From Apoderus coryli (taxonomy: Eukaryota; Arthropoda; Insecta; Coleoptera; Attelabidae), in assembly GCA_911728435.2 (NCBI GenBank), contig OU452203.1, positions 19,423,151-19,487,150 on the forward strand: a DNA stretch of 64,000 nucleotides. Direction: 5' to 3'. Below the pieces are notes generated by a model. That model was not told the DNA's origin. It worked only from the letters and a program-made list of their open reading frames with translations, and ran no database searches. A program made the translations under genes and the position numbers. How positions within the stretch are numbered: the first letter of the stretch is position 1; each line of letters opens with the position of its first letter. Shown here in pieces: positions 24,401 to 36,400 of this stretch.

Positions 24401-27400
24401 AAATTCGGCTAAACCGATTCCAACCAAAAACTAATGGGTTTCATCCTAGGACACCCCCAAACTCATGCACCAAAATTTAGCTCAATTGGTTAAAGCGTTT
24501 AGGCGCTATCGAAAATTGTCTTAATCGTCTCAAAGAACTTTAAAAGGATACCATTTTGGCTTTATCTCAATTTTTTTCTTAGCGCGTTCACAATATTTTC
24601 CCTGTGCGGGAAAGTGAAAAGGTATCTTGCTTAACAACAGATAAACTGGATAAAGTTCTCTTGTATTATTGAACCACAATGAAAATGCATAGATGTAGAG
24701 TTTAAAGATAGACACAATTAAATCTTGATAGTGTAAACTGCATGAACAAACCATACGTCGCGTCGTCCACCAATTTATTCAAGAACTGTCTGTTCTTCTT
24801 CACATCAATACGTTATTTTTAATGAGGCTAAGGATGGAGTTTAAACTTCGAAATATGTCCCTTTAAAATAAAAAGTTGTTGAATACATTGGTATTGTAAT
24901 TGCATCTTTTGCATTTTTATAAATTTGATAATCACACCTATAAAAAATAATAAACTCTCTCTCATTTTAAAGATAGGGCACTAAAACTGTCAAATCCTAT
25001 TTTCAGAAAAAAAATTCTATATAGTAAAGAAGCCTTATTGAAAAATAATTATCCACCTTCCCTTTTACTGGAAGACTAGTTTAGAAAACTCGAATTCAAT
25101 TGAAATGATAGATTATAAATTTCCTCGTATAGCAATGGCCTATTTGAAATAAATACTTTCGGAACAATAAATTGATTTAACAAAAACAACTGCTTTAATT
25201 AATAAGCATTAACAATTTATAAGAGAATCTTTAAGAAAATGATTGAAATTAAAAAAAAAAACATAAAAATAGTGTCAAACAAAAGATCTGATATTGATCC
25301 TACAACGTACTACGTTAGTTAATTATTACAATTCTTCAGACATCCCTGGTAAATGTTAACAATAACAAATACATATTTTATTTTTTTTAGTGTAGTTTTC
25401 TTTTGAAAACTGACGCAGAAAGTAAGTAAAATAAACAATATTAATGTTTGTATATATCATGAAAAGATTTATTGACAGAAATGCTTTTTTATCATTTACG
25501 TCACACACTGGCTTTACTCTACTTATACACATGCCAAAAGCCATTAATTTGGCATATCTAATTAATACCAAGAAGTCTATTCTGCTTAGAATTTAATTTG
25601 AGTTAATAAATATTAGTACTAGGTAGCAGTAATATTTATGAGGACGAGAACAAAATGTTTTTTCTACGACTGTCTTTCAATGCTTTTATTATATGTTCAA
25701 TCATGATTTGAAAATGTAGTACATTGTGATGTTGTTTTTCATTTACCAACTAGTGGGAAATATTTATTATTCGTTATCAATTTGCATTGGTTCGGATTTA
25801 TGCCATTGTACGAGGGTCGTTGAATATGTTCTGAGAGAAGAGTCTTTTTTAGTTTTCCCATTTTTCTTCCTTTCATAAACAATATAAATAAAACCTATAG
25901 TGATGGACAGTTTGCCAGATGTCTAGTGAATAATGATGCTTCATAAATACACACCATTTCGAGTGCGAAATGTTTTACCGTGGTCTATCCTACGTGCTTT
26001 GGGGCTAAAATTAATTTTACAGTATTTGTTTTTGAACAATCGGTTCCATAGTCTGCAAATTGTAGCATAAAAGTGTTGTTCCAATGAAAAACGTTGAAAA
26101 GCGTAAGAAGTTTGAAACGGAAACAGCTAGAACATTATTATACATGGTATTTTTTTTCATAGGACTTGCAGTTTTACCGGAAATCGAGATTAACCGTTTT
26201 CTACCCTTAAAAACTCACCCCCCTATATTCAGCACTTGATAACCAGGGGTGAGGAGAGTTCGCTTCATGTCTTCAGTTATTTCATATTATCTTTGCCTCT
26301 TTCACGTTACTTTGCAGGCGTTTGTTTATCACCTCCTTGAAGTTCGGATCATAATAAAGAATAGTTATGCCAACAATGTAGGTACTACAAACAATTTTCG
26401 ATTTGTTAGCCTTGAAGTAGAAAAGAAAAATGCATAATGACATCACCTCGATGCACTCGACTGCTTTTACAACCTATTAAAAAAAAAAAAGAAAGAAAGA
26501 AGTTAGACACTATAACATGAATACGGGAAGTACTTACATGATAAGCATTTTGAAATAAATGCGTGTATATACGGTTATAGTTCATGATTCAAGTTTAAGC
26601 TTTTTCGATGTCTTTGTCAATGTTCGTTTCGTCGGAGACACGCAAGACGTGGTTGCAAGAGCACAAGCCAACAATAAATAATATTGCAATATACAGTGAA
26701 TTTCAACAACAATAATCACGAATCGTGATGTTAAAAATATTATGCTTAAGCTGGTGCTACACTATAACTCTGACGCCTTCGCGTAGCCCAAATTGTCTCG
26801 TTCCAATATTGGAAATCCCTTTGAAACATTCAACGTTAGAGCGCCAGCTTCAAAAGAATATTGAATCCTTCAGCGAATTGATATTTAAAAGGATGTGTTT
26901 GGCGACATCTAGTTTTCGTTGGTAGTACGCCGAGTGAACAACAGTTCCTATATCGGCTGCCTGGGAGGTCTCTGACCCCATAAAGCAACTACCAATACAT
27001 AGACGCGCCGATACTCCCTTAAGCGGGATCGCCTATATTTGTAATGGGCTTGTTTAACAAAACAAGACTTAAAATCCGAGAGTTTGTCTGTCAACCACTA
27101 TACTTTCACCAGACGGCCGTTTCGTCGATCCACGACTCATCAGTGGTGATCGGTCAGTAGTTGACAGCCAAACTCTCGTAAATAATGTGGTATACGAGGT
27201 CTGTTCAAAAAGTACCCGGAATTCTCATTTTTCTAAAAAAATATTTATTTATTCGTCTACATCTATATGGTCCCCTTCAAAGTAATCCCCCCTAGATATA
27301 ATACACTTATGCCAGCGTTTTTTCCAGTGTTCGAAACACCCTTGATAGTCACTTTTTGTAATGCTCTGTAGCACTCTCAGCGATTCTGCCTTTATCTCTT

Positions 27401-30400
27401 CAATCGATGAAAAACGCTGTCCTTTCATGGGTCTCTTCAACTTTGGGAACAGGAAAAAATCACACGGAGCGATATCTGGTGAATAAGGAGGTTGGGGCAT
27501 GATTAAAGTCTTGTTTTTAGCCAAAAAATCACGAATAAGCAACGATGAATGAGCAGGTGCGTTATCGTGGTGCAAAACCCATGAATTGTTTTTCCATAAA
27601 TCGGGGCGTTTTTTTCGAATTGCTTCACGCAAACGTCGCATTACTTCAAGGTAATACTCCTTATTGACGGTTTGACCTTTTGGCAAGAATTCTTTATGCA
27701 CTATGCCATTATAATCGAAGAAAACAGTAAGCAAAACCTTGACATTTGATCGAACTTGACGTGCTTTTTTCACTCTTGGTGACGTTGAGTGCTTCCACGT
27801 GGACGATTGTGCTTTTGTTTCGACATCATAACCGTACACCCATGTTTCATCACCAGTTATGACCCTTTCAAGTAAATTTGGATCGTCGTTGACGTCGTTT
27901 AACAGCTCCTGAGCGATGGTAATGCGTTTGTTTTTTTGATCAAAATTCAGCAGTTTTGGAACGAATTTTGCTGCCACTCGTTTCATGCCCAAAACCTTTG
28001 AAAAAATATGATGGCATGAGCCAACTAATATGCCAACTTCATCAGCAACTTCTCTAATTGTGATTCGGCGATCATCCATAATCATTTTTTCCACTTTTCC
28101 CACATTTTTATCGATTATTGACGTGCTGGGTCGACCGGAGCGTTCGTCGTCTTCAACGTTTCGCGGTCATCTTGGAAACGCTTATACCACTCGTAAACAC
28201 TTGTTTTTTTCATAGCAGACTCACCGTAGGCTCTCTGTAACATTTCGCACACTTGGTTACACTTTATTTAATTTTTCACGCAAAATTTAATACAAATTCT
28301 TTGACTCTTCAATTCTTCCATTGTTTAAACTAACAAAAATCGCCGAGCTCAAAAAAACACGTCTACACCAGCCGCGACAAGACAGAATGTAAACAATGAA
28401 TACAGCTGAAAATTTCACCATACATTAGGGACATGTGTACCAACACAATAAAAAAAAATTTTGACCACCGGACTCTCCAGACGCGCGCAATTCAAAAATT
28501 CCGGGAACTTTTTGAACAGACCTCGTATACCCCACACGGTACAGAGATGTAAAAGGATGTGTTTGGCGACATCTAGTTTTCGTTGGTAGTACGCCGAGTG
28601 AACAACAGTTTATTTTGTCTCGTGAATTTTTAAGATTTCCTATTGTTCGTTCATTAATAATTCTAAAATACCCTATATACATAATATCAGAAAAAAAAAA
28701 GCAACAAAAAAATATAAAACCCGAAGTCAAAGACCAAAGAACAACACACAAAGCAACTCTCCAAGCACCCATGGCATTATGTGCAGTTATAAATAGCGAT
28801 ATTGCATTTTGTGACATCTAAAGCAAACAAAATAAATACAAAAATAAAATGAAAGATAAAAAAAAAGTTACATAATCTCTCGGTGAACGAGCGGGCACTT
28901 CAAAAGAAGTCGTTCGATGAAGTTTTGTTTTTTTTATTTTTAAGTTATATTGCGATATACATGGAGATGTTGCAAACGAATGATTCTCTTTTGTTTTTTT
29001 TTTTATTAATATTGTTCGATACGAGGGTGTGTTGGAACGTTTGATGTTATTGAAATTTTAGTTTTGCATTTAGGGCTGAAAGAAAACTAATTGCTTTTCA
29101 AAAACTATTAAGGAAAGGTCATTTAGAATAAAAGTATTATTTTAGTATTTTGTGAATGAAAACTTGTGAAATTAATTCTTTGCTATACGATATACAGAGT
29201 CGTTCGAAATTGTTTTAAATAAATGACACCAGAACCAAAAATAAAACCGCAGAATATCACCGAAGGTGAGGGCTATTCTAAAATACATGTTAACAAAAGT
29301 TTTAGAAGGTAAACGATATTTTACTGTACAACACTTCGTATTGTATAAGATTTTCTATTAAAAATTAATTTAACATAGAGATACTTCGCTCTGAAAACGA
29401 ACCGCCCACAATATTGTCTCTAATAAAATGCCTTTACTAAATATTATAATAAAGCATCCATTATCAAATTGTGGAACCCACTAAAATTATAGGTTAATAG
29501 TGAATTCTTGCAGTACTCCTCCCTATTTTAGAACGCCTATTATTATATTGTTATATTATTATGGTTAATGGTGTTTTGTATAATTTATTCCAAAAAAGGG
29601 TTGGTTTCGTACACGTACGTATAACTATATCGTCTTTCTCTAAATGAAATATATACACTGCGTCCTCTTCTGTTAAGGTCTGGTTCAGGTTTTTATTGTT
29701 TATCTATTTTCTAAATGTTATTCATAATATACAGGGTGTGCGTAAAGTCACGGACATTAACTTCGTTGCCTTAATAACATGAGTATTTCTTCATTATAAG
29801 TAGAAAAAGGGGTAAAATAAAAAAAAAATTTAAATGTAAAATTTGTTATATTTAACTAGTTAAATTGAATTAAAAATGACACACAAAAAATGTCTTTCAA
29901 AAACAATGCAAGACTTTTATGTAAATTGCCTTTAATTATTGTATTATATTACATTGTTTTTGAAAGACATTTTTTTTTGTGTAAATTTTCTTTAATTATG
30001 GTATTATATTACATTGTTTTTGAAAAGACATTTTTTGTATGACATTTTTAATTCATGCTTTTTTAAAACCTGGCAGTTTTTGTCATATTGACTGTATTGT
30101 TCCTTATGGTTGTTGTCCTTACACACAACAGGTGGTGATTAACATTGAGCGTAGGCAAGGGGTTTAAAAGAGGGTTCAAAAATTTTAAAAATCATAGTTC
30201 TCAAACTTATCCGAAATATTGAATGATTTGTTGTACGTTTAATTAGACATAACCTAAAATATTTAACGTAAACAATTAGACTACATTGACATTCGAAAAA
30301 AGTGTAAAATGGGGTAAAAAGGTTAGAAAAAACGAATTTCTTAAACATAGCAGAAATATTGACTAGTTATTTATAGCTTTGATAGAATATAACCTAAAAA

Positions 30401-33400
30401 ATGTGTTATAAATAACTTGTATTCATAGGCGTTCGTAAATAGTGTAAAAGGGGTCAAAATAAAAACATATATACTTCCTAAACTTATTCGGAATACGGAA
30501 TAATTTTTCGTAGTTATGATAGAATATAGCCTAAAAAATGTTACATAAATGAACTGGTTCCACAGGCGTTCGAAAACGGGTCAAAAACGAAAAAAAAAAT
30601 GTTTTTCCAAATATAACAGAAAAATTGGCTACTTATATACCTATAGCTTTGATATAAGATAACCTACAACACGCAGCATAACAATTTTGTTCACATAGGC
30701 GTTCGTAAATAGTAGGAAAGGGGGCAAAATAAATTTTATAATAAAACTAAAAAAAAAACAATTTGCGTACAAGAACTTGGCTTAGAAGATCTGAAATATA
30801 AAATATGTACGTATAAATAGGGCCTCCAACGAGAAGAAAAATGAACAAAACCCGATACTTAAAAAAAATAGCTACAAAAATTTATTAAATTTAGGTTAAT
30901 GACAAAACGGTCATAAAATTATTACTTTTACACTTAAATATGGAGAGCTATTCGTGCCTATTTGGATATACAGTGCAAATAAGAGGTCAACACTTAAAAT
31001 CCAGAGTAATAAATTTTCTAGAAACATGTTCCAATGTTTCTTTTGAAAATAAGAACTGAAACAACACAAATAATAGAACAGTACAAATTGGAAAGGATTT
31101 GTAACTACGATACTACGAAAATTGAATATCAAAGGGTTCGTTATCTAATATTGACTATGATTGATCATGTCAAGAGAATAATCAGCAATATAACTTCAAC
31201 TTCATATTATGTTTGTTACAGGAACACTCAACATTAATAGGCACCGATGAGAATCTTGGACCAGTATTGATATCGATAAAAACGGAAAATGTGGCAAGTC
31301 AAGAGCACACACGCATCCTGTTACGGTTACGAACTGGTACCATGCATGAATTGGTGCCTTCTTCTTGTCTTGGTAAGAATCTTTTATCTCCTTCATAAAA
31401 ACAACTTATAGAATTGTTTGATTAATGATAATGGTTGGTCTGTATTCGAGTTCCTTGGTGTAGAGCAGGCAGTGACTATTTCAAGCTATAAACAAGTTAA
31501 GTTGCAGATAGCATTATGTGAATCCATGGTTCTCTCCCATTTAAACTATTGCGATGTCATAAATATATTCAACCTGTTGCAAAACTCCTGTTTGAATTGA
31601 GCTTTGCTGTATTAACCTGGTCAATATTCAAAACAGAAGACAACTGCCAAAATAGACTCTCAACGGTTAGAACTCTAGAACAAATGGAATAACTCGTATC
31701 AGAATTTCTTTCAGCAAAGTCCATATGATTTTTTAAACTATCGAAATCAAGGGCCTATCCCCAGATTAGTGAAGTGCCTAACCCATTTGTTTGTCCTACT
31801 AAACTAGTCGATTGCTTTTTGCTAATTATTGTTCCTCTCTCTGTCTCACACTTTCATTTGCCGCTGTCCTCCGAGCAAACTCCACTGCGCTGGTCTAACT
31901 TAGGAGAGTTAAAGTCTGTTGTTGAAGCCTATGAGCTCAATATATGAGGGCGAGGTTTTGTTTCAATATAACCGCCATCAATATTTTCTTGAATATCGAG
32001 GCTCACTGTTTAATCATTGAATCCATTTCTTCTTTGATTTCAAGTGGTGTTAGGTCTTTCAAATAGAAGTATTTGTTTGATGAGTCCACGCTTATTTGAC
32101 ATTTTTCCCCTTCTTAAGGCAACAGTACTTTTGGAGTAAACGTAGTGTAGTAGTAAATACATGTATTTTTGCAGGTTCTAGTCCCAATCCAGCCAAAATG
32201 GCGAAAGTCCTCAACGAACAATTGAACGTTGAAAATCTTGTACCTGTGCTACATCCCAAAGCTTCCCAACTTATCGCCAACTACGATGAACACGTGCTGG
32301 TGACTAATTTCAAATTTGGAGTATTATATCAACAATTTGGTCAAACCACTGAAGAGGAATTGTTTTGTAATAATAATACGTCGAAAGCGTTTGACGAATT
32401 TCTTGACCTATTAGGTCAACGGATTCAGTTGAAGGACCACAAAGGATATCGGGGTGGTTTGGATATACAGAATGGGCATACAGGAGATACGGCTATTTAT
32501 GAGGTATGAACTTTTTTCTTTTTAAATTAATTGATTTTCAGAAACTTCTGACAAATTATCCACCTCATGCTGCATAATTGAGGCTCTATTTAACCAACAA
32601 TATACAGAATTTAATCTGTCGTTCAGGAATCTATTGTGATTTGTTCGTATAGATTGAGCTTTTTACATAACATCGAAGAAAATATTGTAAAAAGTGTAAG
32701 ATTACACAATTACATATGCTAAATAAACCAATTTTTCATTGGCACAATGAGGTGACTCATGGTCCTGTTGAAACGATATGTCCTCTAGATCGATATTATT
32801 CAGTTTAGGCCAGAAAAATTTAGTTGATAGCGAGCACCATTCTTTGTAACAGCATTATCAGCAGCAGGGAAGATCCAATTACACCACCAGGACACAAGGA
32901 ACTTCAAGCCGTAATTCGTTTAGGATGCAATTAACGAATTTGAAAAGTATTGAATTAAACGCCAGTGACGATCCTGTATGATGCAACGTACAGATCGTTG
33001 TTTATTTATTTAAAACTAAGAAGTGAAAACTATTTGAAATCCATTTTTTATTTGCTATAGGTGTTCCGAGAGCGTGAAATCATGTTTCATGTATCCACAT
33101 TGTTACCATACACAGAAAATGATCCACAACAATTGCAACGCAAACGGCACATCGGTAATGATATCGTAGCGATCGTTTTTCAAGAGGAAAGCACACCGTT
33201 TTCACCGGATATGATTGCTTCGCATTTTTTGCATGCCTTCATTGTGGTGCAAGTGATCGATCCTAGTAATTTATCGGATCTAAGGTATGAATGTTTCTTT
33301 GTTGTTTCTAAAAAGTGTTTTCAGATATTCTATAAAGTGAAATTATTATTTTAACCATAAAAGTAAACGGTGGTAGTCCAATGCCAGATAACTTGACAAT

Positions 33401-36400
33401 CGCTAAAAAGGCTCATGTCGATTGGTCAAATGTTGGAATAATTTAATCTGGGGTTTCAACAGACACAATTGTCTGAAACTAAACAGTAGTAAGTCAACTA
33501 CATGAGTGTGTCTAAACGTCTCAAATCCGAACGGTTTTCCAACCACGATAACATCATTGAGGTACACCAAACACGTTTCCCCTGACAGTCCCTTCAAAAC
33601 GGTGTCCAGTAGTCTTTCAAATGTAGCTGGAGCGTTGCAGAATCCACAGGCCAGAACCAACAGAAATAGCTGTTTTCTCTTTGTCGCTTGGATCCATTTC
33701 CACCTTTTAAATTCAAAGTGTATCTAATGTGTCGTCTATTCGAGGCAATGGATAACTGTTCTTCTTAGTCACGTTGTTCAGCTGACGATAATCTACACAA
33801 AAACGAGTTGTTTCATCCTTCCTCTTAACTAATACCACTGGAGAGGACCTCGGACTGTTGGAAGGTTCAACAACCCCTTCCTTCTCCATATCCCGAACAA
33901 TCCTTTCGGCGTCTTCTTGTTTAGCGAGCATTAGCCTTCTTGCAGGTTGTCGAATTGGCTGCGCCTCTCCCGTGTTGATTTTATGCCGACAAAGTTGGTT
34001 CTACCATTGATCTTTCCGCCGACGTCGAAAATATCTTGATAGGTGGTGACCAGATTCATCAACTTCTTCTTTTGCTCCGAACTCAATCCTTTAGAACATT
34101 CCATTACCAAACTGTGAAGTTTACCGATGATACTGGCGAACAACTTCCAATTTCCGTCGATTTCTTGAGTTTTATTGAATACCCATTAATGTTCATTATT
34201 CTAATCGGAATCCATCCATCCAATCGTGGGAAATGCATTCAAAACTGCATCACCACTTGTTCTTGAAATGAAACTGGCATTATATGAGCTGATTTAATTT
34301 CTCAAAATAATGTGAACGTCATATACACAACGCCAAAGCTGCAAGGTGACTTTCCACTTCCGAACAATTAATAAGGCATGATTTTCATTGGATTTAAGGG
34401 AAATCTTTGTGTTGTTAGATATGTGGAAACCTTAAACTTATCCAAAATACAGTAAAGAGTGAGACTGACGTTCAAGATGCATGCATGCTCTGCGGTAATC
34501 TCACGTGTAGTATAATACTTTAGTTACAGCACAGTTCTATATAAATTATGAAATTCAGAACTGTACTCATTTAATTTCTGTATATCCCACCCACACTTGC
34601 GATAAATAATAAACATATGGTATGCGAGATTTTGGTAAAAATATTTTTTGTTGCACCGGATAATCTTTTAACGAAAAAAAAAGACCGGTAGTTTTCATAA
34701 ATATATCTGAAGCTGCCGCCGCCTTTAAATAAATAAATAAAGTTAGCCGTTCGTGCCGTTTATACGGCTGTGGTACTGTAATTTTTATATATGCGATAAG
34801 TATATACTTTTTTCTTTTTTTGGAGATACCGACTTGCTGTACATACCATCACGGTTAGTGGTCAGTGGTGGGTGTAAAATAAAGAAAATCAAGAAATGGT
34901 CTAAAAATTTAAGAGGTATGCAAAAAATTTACCACCATTATTCTTCTGCCTTCGTGGTTTGAGAGTATCATAAAGGATTACAGAAGAGCCTTTTGTTTGG
35001 TACAGGTCTATTACCAGTTCACTGTCACAGTCAAATTTATAACAGAAAAACTCTCTCATCGTACTTATCATTAACCATGCCCAGTTCTAACAGAATCCAA
35101 AAGCAAGTTCTCAGAATATTTTTAACGGAAAAGGTATGAAAAACCTATTAAACCATAATAGATAGATAGAGATAAGTGAAATAATTTATGAAATTATTCT
35201 AGAAGTATTTTGAACTAAAGGCTGCAGCAACAGTAGTACCTAATGTTTTACCTTTCTGAAGAAAGTCAATCAACAGAACTTCCTTATGCTTAGTTGAGAT
35301 GAAAGGCGTTAGACGCCCGTCTTTTGAAACGCCTCTCATCTGAACTAAGCCTCATAGTCCCAATAAAACTGTTGTCATAACCGTTCCTGAATTTAGAACT
35401 CTTTTTGCCTCCTTTGGAACTCTTCGAATATCAAGTATATTATGAATTTGCTAGATGGTTCGTGGATCTTCTTCAACGTTTGTACGTCCGTGTCTAAACT
35501 GTAAAGTTCTGTTTCAAAAGAAGCAGGAAATTCCTTCAAACTTTCATTCCATTGTAAAAAATCTTTGAAACATGAAATATCCAATTTTTTAGACTGCTTT
35601 ATTACAAGACCATTGCGACTCTACCTAAACTAAGGAATCCTTAAGAGGACTATGGAAGCTTAAGATAAATTTGCTTGCAGGCTTTATTTAGCTGATAGTT
35701 TGCTATCATAGCCATGCCAAAAAACTTTAAATGATCTTCTTTGAAGAAGAACAAAGCGTAACTGGTAATGCATATTCAAACTGTTTAAAGATACCAAAGG
35801 TATATTTATAAAACTTTAAGATTTAGTTAAGCAATCGTTAAGTAGGCTTTTCAAGCAAATAAGGACCCTTAACTTTTAATTAATTCTCATGTTACCAATG
35901 GTCATGTCCTGAAATGTTGACATGTAGAAAATGTCTTTAATTTTAAATACTTAACGTCGAACCTCGGACGTATAAACAGCTTCTGAATAAACAAAAATAA
36001 TATCTCTGAATATCTTTAGTAGGCATCTCACATACTGTCTAAAAGAATTTTTATCGCCGCCGTCATTGGAATGGAAATTCACTGTAACATACAAGACATG
36101 TTACTTTATGTCGTTTTTCCGTGCACACACATGCACGAAAACTTCAAAATGTATTTATGGTAGAGATCTCGTGACCTCATTTTCTTAAAATTTCCTCATA
36201 GTAGTTCGATTTAGTAAATGACGACAGTACAATGCAAATTTTTCGCTTCTCAATTTTTCGTTTTATAAACATTATTACTTCAAAACAGTCATGCAATATC
36301 GTACTTTATTACCTGATATTATAGCCTTGTTATAGGTAATCGATTTTGTGTTGAATTATTACGTAACCTTCTCGGCAACTGAATTAGTAAATTTGAAATA

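Larger units (their letters stand above)
26886..28610 (-). mobile_element. retrozyme-like element with hammerhead ribozyme, interrupted by mariner
   Basis: Identical 61-bp direct repeats (26886-26946 and 28550-28610, starting TAAAAGGATGTGTTTGG) bound a segment that contains a complete hammerhead ribozyme on the - strand. A mariner of 1335 bp plus one TA duplication sits inside. Removing it leaves a repeat-to-repeat period of 327 bp. Sequence outside the direct repeats is unrelated on the two sides, so the structure is one unit plus a 61-bp overlap. Hammerhead-bearing repeats and retrozymes of about 300-350 bp are known in animals. Whether this element moves by circular RNA is inference from structure only. 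Confidence 0.6.

Noticed and set aside
26588..26660. CCGACGAAAC block on the - strand resembling the 3' half of a hammerhead
   Set aside because: No CUGANGA core and no convincing stem II upstream.
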